The position numbers and the translations under genes are program-made. From Sanguinoderma infundibulare (taxonomy: Eukaryota; Basidiomycota; Agaricomycetes; Polyporales; Polyporaceae), in assembly GCA_032821775.1 (NCBI GenBank), contig JAVLRN010000007.1, positions 2,914,001 to 2,978,000 on the forward strand: a stretch of DNA of 64,000 nucleotides. Reading direction: 5' to 3'. Each line of letters opens with the position of its first letter. Position 1 is the first letter of the stretch. Under the pieces are notes generated by a model that saw nothing but the letters and a program-made list of their open reading frames with translations, was not told the origin of the DNA and did not search any database. Shown here piece after piece: positions 36,214 to 45,473 of this stretch.

Positions 36214-36251
36214 AATCCTGGCCTGCGCGCTACAATCCTGGCCTGCGCGCT
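36214..36251. repeat. 20-bp tandem duplication
   Basis: AATCCTGGCCTGCGCGCTAC is present twice in direct tandem (the second copy lacks the final two bases). It lies in non-coding DNA. Confidence 0.85.
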
Positions 36252-36653
36252 GAGACACAACATCCCCTTCGCGTGCGTATTTGCGACGGCGGGGATTCCC
36301 CGAGCAACAAGACCGCCAGCGACGCGCGAAAAGCACACAGCCGAGAAGGAGGAGGATGCAAGAACCGGGTCTATTGCTTTAGACAGGTGGCAAGTAGCAG
36401 TGCTTCATTAGAATACAACGATGCAAAGAACGTTGAACTTGATGCGTTCTAAACGAAAGTTTTTAGGGGACGGACTAAGGTTATACCTGCGCAATTATGA
36501 CCTCGAGGCGACCGAAAGAAAGTTGCAGTGTATAGAGCACGTTGAAGGAATGAGAGAGAGGAGGACGGGGAAGGGGAGCAGAGAAGAGGGGATGGGGGTG
36601 GGGGTGGGGACGGGCGTTGTTTAAATGGGGCGGAGACGTTCGCGCACACGCCC

Positions 36654-38451
36654 TCACACAGACTCGTGCGAATCTGTCCTCGAGCTGGGGGTCTCCGAGA
36701 CGTCCGACTTCTCGTTGTCTGCGAGCGGGAGGGTGGTCGTGGAACTCGGGTAATCGATGGTCTTGACGTCGCCGACCGAGACGTCTCCGACCGTCGTGAG
36801 GGGCCCTATCGTCGTCGTCTCGAATTTGACGATCTGCTCTCGAAGCGTCAGCGACACGTCCGTGCAGTGAGAAGCCCGGAGGGGGCGGGGGGCCTGAAAT
36901 GGATCTGGGGGAACGAGGGAGTAGGGAGACTGGGGTGAAGCACTCACCGGCTTGGACTTTGGGTCGGATTGGACGCTGACGTTCTTGGAGCCGACCAAGG
37001 TCTTGTTCTCGCTGTCGTCGTACTTCCATCCGCGGCGGGAGTTCAAGCTCGACATGAGCGTGTTCACGTACACCGTCGGCAGGGGAAGATTGAAGATGAG
37101 ATAGATCGTAGAAGGCTGGTGGACGCAATCCGATCAGAACTTCGACAAGGGAACGCTCGTCACAGGCACTCACTGGAGCCAACGCCAAGTAGAGGGTGAG
37201 GGTCGTGATCGACCACATGGTCATGACGAGACCCGTCTGCATGGTGACTGTCGATGCGCAGATGAGAAGAGTCAGGAAGACCACGTCCTACTGGGATGGA
37301 AGAAAGGTTTCAGACGACTTACGGCAGATGGTTTTATCGGCAAGGTCGGTCTCCGCACCGAACAATATCTTCCTGTTCTTCCACTATAAGAACAGACGAA
37401 CATGTCAACGGCTGGGGTTCCAAGAAAATTGCCTTTTGTGGGACGCACCAGATATCCGAAAAGCGAGATAGTGATTATGGCGTCGACGCCCGCCTGGGCC
37501 CCGAGCCAGACGGTGATAACCGGCTTGAACTTGTAGAACTGGGCGAATTCCGTGATGTGAGCGTTGAAGACGGCAGTGGCTACCGCGCCGCCTGAGAGAC
37601 AGTGCGGACGCGGGTTAGCGTCAAATACAACGTGAGGGCATAAAGGCCACATACCACAGGAAGCGACAGCGCCGAAGAGGATCACAGCGAGCAGCACATT
37701 GCTCTCCGTCAAGACCTTTAGACGCCAAGCAAAGAACACGTGCGTGATCAAGGCGATGATGCCCTGCGAAAGGCGTTAGACGACGACAAAGTCTGACGTT
37801 CCAAGGCGCTCTTACAGTCGTGATTGGAACTATCGGACGAAGGGGATGTTCGACTAAGTCGGCGCGATGACTGCTGACGAGGTTGCTGCTTACCTGCTGC
37901 CCACACTGCAGGACGAGCATTTGTTAGCAAGGCACACGACGACCGAGCTGGCTCTGCTTACCCGATATGGACTTCTCAAGAACTATGACGTTGCCTGCAC
38001 ACACCACGCTCAGTATGTGATGCATCTAACAAGGGTCGTCAACGCTGCTCACCGAACTTGTTGATAGTTGGGTCATAGGCCATCACCATACCCAAAGTGG
38101 CGTTCGCAGTGTTGATCGCATACAGCACCCAGACCTGTTCGGCAACCGGTGAAACCAGACCCTATTGATGCATCAGACGAAGAGAATACTCACGAGAGTC
38201 TTCATCCATTTCTTGTCACTGGGTGGGGTGCCCCCTTAGCGCACAACCGACGAAGACGAAGACGGGACTCACTGTTTGAACATGTTGAAGTAGAGGTAGA
38301 GCTGGGCCATCGTCATGCCGTACAAAATGACGTTGGCCAGCATGCCAGCGTAGATAGGGCCGTAGCTGTAGGCGAAGGGGATCGTCAGCGAACGCAAGCT
38401 GCAGGCGATAGCTACGGCGATCACTCACATTCGCTGCACTTCCGATGTCAT
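36654..38451 (-). CDS. DUF6534-type multi-pass membrane protein (copy D)
   Basis: The first exon reads MTSEVQR and is spliced to IYGPIYAGMLANVILYGMTM. The exon GNVIVLEKSIS precedes the 12-nt microexon 37905-37894 (VWAA) and the 14-nt microexon 37829-37816 (VPITT). GIIALITHVFFAWRLKVL follows. Downstream parts are FKPVITVWLGAQAGVDAIIT, MQTGLVMTMWSITTLTLYL, STIYLIFNLPLPTVYVN and MSSLNSRRGWKYDDSE. The tail is unusual: QQIFVNVESHEMVDV is replaced by EQIVKFETTTIGPLTTVGD, while the more distal PSSTTTLPLADN segment is still family-like. The protein ends DSHESV. A diverged or specialised tail is inferred. Confidence 0.73.
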
Positions 38452-38643
38452 CTTGTCGACGGGAGTGGGGGCAGAGCAGACCACACGAACTGGTGCGAAG
38501 GTGTAATGAAAGACACACAGTCGCCTGTAGAATTAGTCTAAGTAGGACAGGGGAGCAAGGGGACTGAGGTCGGCCAGGTGCTCGGAGTCGGGAATGTGAA
38601 CAGGGGGGGTGGGACTCGAAGTGCGCTCGTGCCGATGATAGTA

Positions 38644-38650
38644 CTTTATA
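38644..38650 (-). promoter_or_regulatory. TATA box of DUF6534 gene D
   Basis: TATAAAG on the minus strand lies about 195 bp before the ATG at 38451. Confidence 0.45.
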
Positions 38651-38761
38651 GATTGCGCCCCCAACAGCGATGGTGCATCTCGCGCCGTTCAGATGTCCGT
38701 TGATCCTCCTTGAGCTCGCGCGAGAGCCGAGGCGCGTTCAGCATAGCGTTCGAGCAGTTTC

Positions 38762-38809
38762 GTAGTCCCGATCAACCCCACCGTTGTTCGTGGGGTTGAT
38801 CGGGACTAC
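38762..38809. repeat. Perfect 20-bp inverted repeat (hairpin)
   Basis: GTAGTCCCGATCAACCCCAC is followed by an 8-nt loop (CGTTGTTC) and its exact reverse complement. It lies about 310 bp upstream of the copy D start codon. The right arm shares GTGGGGTTGATCG with 42824-42836 upstream of copy E. Confidence 0.9.
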
Positions 38810-40707
38810 AGATATTTGAATGGCTGCATTCCGTTGCAGTGGGAGGCTGCTAACACGGTATGTCAGCACCTTTTGTCCAATTGAAGCTCGGGTATCCTAG
38901 ATCACACGTGCCAGCACATTTCCACGGAACACGTCAATGTCAAAGAACCTCGAGAGACTTGCAGTTGCAGAGCGAGTTGGATGGGCGGTGTTCGATGGAA
39001 CTCCACGGCTGGCCCCTTACTAGGTTTCTCGAAAAACCTCACATGCGAAACGGGGCTCTCAGGCCATCGTAGGATCTAAGCACTTAGATCCTACGCTGGC
39101 CTACGGTCCCGATCCTGGCTCTTTAGGTTATGATCAACCCACGTCCTCCTGATCGAGATACTCTCTAACGGGGGATCGAGGGGCTTTCTCCAACTTCGCC
39201 GCCGTCCCACCGGCCAGCGTGATCACTACGATCGGTATCTGGAGCGAAGGAATTGAGCCGGAATGCGAGAGGAACCTACCTTCAGGTTATCACTGGAAGG
39301 CGCATGCATCGCTCGAACATTGTTCGCCTTTTGGGCCGTGGGAGGGAAGAGACAGTAGGTGCGGGTAAGAACGTCCCTCGAGAGGACTAAAGGCTCGAGA
39401 GTGGCTCTGACGCTGACAGCAACCCAAAGCTAATGTCCGGACAAGTCCGAAATGTAACGCAGTCACAAGCTACCGCACCCGCCACACGTGGGCGTGATGA
39501 CCGTCACACCTGTGTAAATTCTCGCCACTGGCCCGTCGTCCGAGTCTCATATACTCTCTAAAGGTAAAAGAAATTGTACGAGGGCTAGTAATATGGCGCG
39601 TAAGGCCAAACAGCCCCAGCGTCACGGTCAGAGTCGCCGCAGGACTCGCGTAAGCTGGACTTACTCTGAACTTGGTCTGTCGCAGACATTTAACATTAGG
39701 ATCCGATCATCCTTTACCTGCCAAAAAATAAAACGCGTCGTTCTACCGAACGCCAATCACGACAGACGAGATTTCTAGGCAGCGCACACTCACAACCCGG
39801 ATCACACACTTACCGTTGACTCTCAAAAATCCACGACCGCTTTCTTAGGCCGACGTTCAGGTCATCGATGTCGCGGTCACGGTGTGCAGCAGTATGTCCG
39901 ACAGACTGAACTAAAATAAACTATCTGTCAGAATCTGCGTCAGACTTCCGACCCTGCACGATCGAACCGACGGGCCACTGCCAATCGACGGAAAACTGGA
40001 GGAAAACGGGCGAAAATATTGCGATGAGCGAGGCGGTCGAGTACCTTGCTAGTCGGAGACGCGATCACCAGGGCGGGTCATACTAGCGGTCCCAGGCGCG
40101 CGAGTCCCGACGACCCGTCGACGGAACGCGCGGCATTTTTGTATCTACTCTGCGTGAGGAAGGTGTACTTCACCCCCGCATCTCCCATCCCTTACATCGC
40201 CGTGTGATCCGTTCTATGCCTCTTGGTTTTACGACGCTGCATAGGGATACGGGCACGCGCGCACACCTGGTCTTGAAGCTTTGAAGGTGCAGCCTACTAG
40301 TTACGAGTGGAACTGACGTGTGGTGCCCAGCGCTCGGAGCTCAGCGATCAGCGCAAAGAATCAGCGCACAACTAGAGCGAAGCTGAGCGGCGCCAGACGG
40401 GACGAATCTGAAGTGAGTGAGTGAAGGGGAAAAGTCCTCCGGTCGTTCTCTGCTCGCGCGACGATGCGGACATCAAAACAAGTCGACAAAACCCATTATT
40501 TATTCCCGTACTCTATTTTTCGACCTACATTGACACATGCGGTCGCGGACTAGAACATTAGATTCAACTGCAACACGTTTTGACACGGCACCTCTCCCTT
40601 CTATGCAAGCGCGGCGAAGGCGGGGCGACAGAAAACCTCCGCTCGTCGGCACGCGGTTCTTCAATAGTCAGCTCCTACCCCCCAACGGGGACCAAGTCCC
40701 GCGCGAA
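38810..40707. other. Gene-poor stretch between DUF6534 copies D and E
   Basis: No gene was recognised in about 1.9 kb apart from a second hairpin at 39061. Reading frames are short and lack family features. Confidence 0.45.
39061..39102. repeat. Inverted repeat with 2-nt loop
   Basis: CGTAGGATCTAAG (39068-39080), loop CA, CTTAGATCCTACG (39083-39095) form a perfect 13-bp stem. Flanking AGGCC and GGCCT extend it past a two-base mismatch. Confidence 0.85.
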
Positions 40708-42555
40708 TCACACGCCGAGGCCGCCCTCAGGGGAAGCGGGCGACGGCTCGTTGATGGTCTCCATGGCCTTCTTCTCCCCGTCCCCCTCCGAGTAAGTGGG
40801 GAGGGTGGTCGTCGAGCCCGGGTACTGGACCCCCTTGGCGTCCACGGAGTCGACGATCTCGTGCGACTCGACGTTGACGAAGATCTGCTGGCCGGCCTGT
40901 CGCATGCACATGTCAGTCAAGGAGAGAAGCGTCCGGGTAATGGAGAACGGAGACTCACCGGTTTGGTGGTGTCCGCGGAGGGGTTCAGAGCGTCGGTCGT
41001 GGTGCGCAAGCCCATGGTGGTCGGGTGCACGGTCATGTGGTCGCCGCCGTCGCGCTGCCATCCGCGCCGCGCGTTCAGCGTGGACATAAGCGTGTTCGTG
41101 TACAGCTTCGGGAGCGGCAGGTTGAAGATGAGGTGCGCAGTCGTAGGCTGGAAGCGAGGAGGGGCCGGGACGACGGCGCGACACGATCAGAAGCGTGCTT
41201 CCAGACGAAGGGATGCTCGGAATAGTGCACGTACAGAGATCAAGTACGCAGCGAGGTCAGCAATCGCGCAAATCGAGGTAATGAGACCCGTCTGGACGGT
41301 CACTGATGATGAGTAGATGAGAGGGTCAGGACGATGGCGTTCTGCTATGAGAATGATCGTTTGCCGCAACTCACTTCGAATGAGCCTGTCGACGACGTCG
41401 TCCGTAGCCGACATTCCTGTTTTGTTCTTCCTCTAAATCACCAACCGAAAACTGTCAGCGCAGGAGTATCGGAATGAGCGTCTTCAAACGGACGTACCAG
41501 ATACATGACCAGTGTGGTGGTGATGGCAATATCGACGGACGAGGCGGCCACAATCCAAAGGATGGCGACCGGCTTGAATTTCCGCATCTGGTCGTACTCG
41601 GTGACGATCGTGATCCAGATGCCTGTGCCCAACGCTCCGGCTGCGACGAAAGGGATACGATAAGCCCTCGACGCTCATTTCGGCGGCAGAGACGGATGAA
41701 GAACCACACACCAAATCCAGCGATAGCACCGACGACGATGAAACGGACGGTCCATTTGTTCCCTGTCAAGACCTTTACACGCCAGGCGAAAAACAGCTGC
41801 ACCATCACCGTGATGCCTGCCTGTGCAAGGTGTCAGTCGACAAAGACACCTATGGTTGCAATGGCTTACCGCCAAAGACGGGTCTAGACGGTGGAGGCGA
41901 CGTTCGTCTCAGTGGGTACGATAAACGTCGACGATGCGGCGGCTTACCTGTCCCAAGCACTGCAAGACAAGAGCTCGTTAGCATGCCTCACCGCAACCGG
42001 AACTGTCTGGGCTTACTCGTGGTGCCCCTGGTCAGTACCTCAGGGTTTCCTAGACATTCCGCTTAGCATATGACGCGTCGGAGAAAGTGCTGAGACCGCT
42101 TACCCCAGTGGTTCACGACGGGGTCGTATATGAGCATAATGTCGCAAACCATATTGGCAGAGTCGATCAGGAACAGCGCAAGCACCTAGTCAACGACGGG
42201 TTAAACCGAGCCTCACATACGCATCATACAACACCAAGACTTACGAGGACCTTCAACCATAGCTTGTCCCTGTGCATGGCATTCTATCAGCGTCGTACCC
42301 ACCGACGGCGATGAAGAGGAGATGGCACTCACGTTTTGTACAACTTGTAGTAGAGGTACGTCTGGGTGAGCGTGATCCCATAGAGGAAGACATTAAGGAT
42401 CACGCCGCAGAAGATCTGGCCGTAGCTGCAGACGCACGAGATCAGAGCCGCCGTCGGAAACCCCGCAGCACTATATGTCTTCCCTCCATATAGAGGCGGC
42501 GCGCGATAGGGACCACAGCGAGAACGACTCACACTTCCTGGGGGATTGAAGGCAT
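40708..42555 (-). CDS. DUF6534-type multi-pass membrane protein (copy E)
   Basis: The first exon encodes MPSIPQEV and joins YGQIFCGVILNVFLYGITL. GNPEVLTRGTT leads to the 12-nt microexon 41959-41948, then the 14-nt microexon 41883-41870 (DPSLA). AGITVMVQLFFAWRVKVLTG follows. In this copy the Trp encoded by the first microexon in its four paralogues is replaced by Leu. Later parts are GTGIWITIVTEYDQM, FKPVAILWIVAASSVDIAI, TVQTGLITSICAIADLAAYL, HLIFNLPLPKLYTN and MSTLNARRGWQRDGGD. The tail has QQIFVNVESHEIVDSVD and ends GGLGV. It is the third minus-strand copy and the nearest to intact family sequence together with copy B. Confidence 0.77.
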
Positions 42556-42667
42556 CTTGCCGACTGAAGCGAGCTGGCGAGCTGGAGACGGGGCAGTCGG
42601 TTGCTCGGAGTCGCGGAGGGCGTGGAGGGGGGACCGGAACTCCAGCGTGCCGTTGCCAATAAAGATA

Positions 42668-42674
42668 TTTTATA
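42668..42674 (-). promoter_or_regulatory. TATA box of DUF6534 gene E
   Basis: TATAAAA on the minus strand lies about 115 bp before the ATG at 42555. Confidence 0.5.
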
Positions 42675-45473
42675 CCCGGCCGGTTCGCCACTCTTGGCCG
42701 AGTCGATATCCATTAGCAGGGCCGTTCCTCCTTGACCCGGTACCGACGTCGGCGACGCACGAGGCATTTAGGTTTCGTCGAACTTCCACGACACTAAGGT
42801 CTCGATTGCCGCATGCATCACCTGTGGGGTTGATCGACCGAGGGGAGTCGATCGAACCACGTCTTCCGAACAGAAAATGCCCCGAGGCTCCTCCCCTATC
42901 AAACTAGGAGAAAGAGCACGGTGACGTTTTAGAACATCTACGCGCGGTTGCTAAGTAGTCGAATCGCAGCAGCACAAAAGCATTGAAGATGCATACCCTG
43001 GCCATCGCCTCAAAGAGAAAGGGCCTCTAATGTGTCTCACTTCAGGAGAACATGGCAGGAGACAGACGTCTGCTAGCTGCCCAAAACTCCTGACCAAAGA
43101 GACTCGTTAGTATGCGATCACTCTATGTTGGCCTCCGCCACAGGAAGGATGAAACACACCATGACTTCTTGGAGTCGGAGAAACACGTCCGCCTCCTCCG
43201 TCACTGCTGAGCCTCTCGACAGGTAAACCCTACACTAACACAGATCGCACTAAACGGCGAACGATCATGTCACTGTCCAGCCTCCAGCGTTGCTCCAGCG
43301 AGCTCGACTCGCAGCAAATCATCATTTCCCACGCCCCACGTGCCGCGCGCTTACATAGTCTCACTGCTCTGCCAAGGTCACCGTGTCTTCCACACTGGAC
43401 TACTTACTACCGCCGTACACCGCTAGATCATTCTGTGTTGTCTCTGCCACTCCCTGATTGACATGGTGACAAAACAGATGATCATAAATATGCTCTGGGG
43501 GTAGTTGGACAATGCCAGTTGTTTCATCGAAAGTACTGTTCTGCGCTCTGTCCACGAACTTGTACTCAAATTATTCGTCCATTCTAGAAGTCCTTCATGA
43601 TGCGGGGGGATGCCATGCTTGTCGCCAAGACGTGTTGTGTGGCCGCAGGTGCTAGCTGTTTTCCGCATGATAATGCGATCCCGCTAGGTGCACAGTGGTC
43701 AGTCCCGCAAGGTCCTCGACATGTCGACCGACTTCTTCGGAAGAACACGCACTCGGTCCTCTCCTCCTTGGGATTTCCGACCACGATAGAAAGATGGACG
43801 TACTGGAGTCTCAGCCTCACTCCGCGCCTAGCCGACTCGGAGGAGCCTACGCAGGTCCGACGACGTGCCCCTTCTCCTGTGGAAATGTTGACAAGGACTA
43901 ATCTAGGAACACTTCAAGTTGCCCTTGCTTCTGCGGCTCTTTGTTCGAGGTCATGGTCGACAATTTGGTCCGCGTCACTGGCCGTGCCAATGCGGACGTC
44001 CTATCTGATCCTGCGACTGGATCATACGGACTCCGAGGGCCCGTTACTGGCCACGTGCCCTTCTTGCGTGGACGAGGAGGATGTCGTCCTGAATTCTCTT
44101 GACGAAGACTTCAACAGTCCGCTGTCACTTCGACGCCACCGACCCGGATTCGTCGTCGGCTTCGGACTTCGGACTCGCGTCTCGCCCTTGGGTCCCGCCT
44201 GATGCTGGTTCTTCGTGTCTCCGCTCCTCACACTTCACATTATCTCCGCTCGTACTACTTGACATCCGCCACGGCGTCCTCTCATTGTGCTCGACCACGG
44301 GCCCTCTACCGCTCGCCGATGCTTTATCTGATTGCCGGCTGTGGTGGACAGAGGTACCCAGATGTAGACAAGCTTGTTAGGCGTGCGCGAGGCCCAGTTG
44401 AAGTACTAGATCTCGTGTCCGATTAAGTCCAGCCGTCCCCCTTGACCGCGGGTCGGAAGCGAACACCGATGAGGTACACGTTGAATATTAATCTTTCTCC
44501 TCGTCCGAAAGAGACCTGAGCGACGTAGGGCCGAGTAGCCGTGCGCTAGGTTGTTAAAGCAGCCAGGTATACTGTATGCATGCGCTGTGGAAAAGAGCGC
44601 CCCGGGTGAAATTTCTCGGCGTTCGCGTAGCTGCTCTCTAGAGTGGCTGGAGGGCTACCATCACTGTTTCTATTTCTTGTCGTCATCTGTTTATTCAAAT
44701 GGACGGTCATGAAATACAAGCGGTCGTTGTAACGGCTTCTGCTGTCACGGTGATGGCTCTTCCTACGGCCCGGGACGGGTCGATAGAACCTTCAAATACT
44801 GAGAGTCGGATGGTTTGTGCTGCCCATGGCTTAGACACTCTGTGAAATTCATGACCTAACAAGCCGGTTGCAACCACAGACACGGCCAAATGACCGTCCT
44901 TCCACATGTCTTCGGCTTTACATATACGCAAATTACTGGTTCCTTCCTCGACGTCGCGTTTTGCAAAGTCACGGTGACCTGAAATTCTAAAGAGTTCGTC
45001 AGATCGTTCGGGTCATTATGACCGGGATCGTTAGCCTGAGAGTCGGGCCCCAAAACACGTATTGCTCGAACTTTACTCTACTTACAGAAGCGAGAACCGT
45101 ACGTAATACTGCCTACCATAAGGCTCGGCCTCCATGTGCGATAAATGGCAGTATGAACTTATAAACTGAACAGAGCCTGAGAGTGTTCAGTGCGAGCGAC
45201 TATGAGACAATGTCGGGTTCAAGTTGTGGGCGCAAGTGTACGGCGAACTCGCGATCGGCTTCGCGTCAGCGGCGCCTTGCCGGCGGCCCGGAAGAGCCAA
45301 TGGGGGAGTGCCAAGGAGGGGCGTTGATGAGTATCACGGACACGGCAACTTGGAATGCGCGGGACCTGTTCCTGTACTTTGACCAACCCTTCGATGCCCC
45401 ACATGCCCCCCCGCGCTCAGCTCACTCTCTGCTCTCCACCGCCAGCACTGTCTCCCCCACCTCCCTCGTCATC
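42675..45473. other. Gene-poor stretch upstream of the acyl-CoA synthetase
   Basis: About 2.8 kb with no recognised gene. A few Cys-containing frames on the plus strand (43790-44200) and a minus-strand fragment near 45050-44710 (LEFQVTVTLQNATS) have protein-like patches. No start-to-stop exon chain or known domain could be assembled. Confidence 0.4.

Larger units (their letters stand above)
32164..36653. other. Gene-poor stretch with possible gene relics
   Basis: About 4.5 kb without a convincing gene. Frames are short and have no recognisable domain. Exceptions worth noting are a possible AA7-oxidase C-terminal relic near 35870 and a 20-bp tandem duplication at 36214. No terminal repeats or transposase fragments were recognised. 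Confidence 0.45.

Noticed and set aside
38762..39102. MITE or transposon termini
   Set aside because: The two hairpins do not share arms with each other, no target-site duplication was seen and no transposase is nearby.
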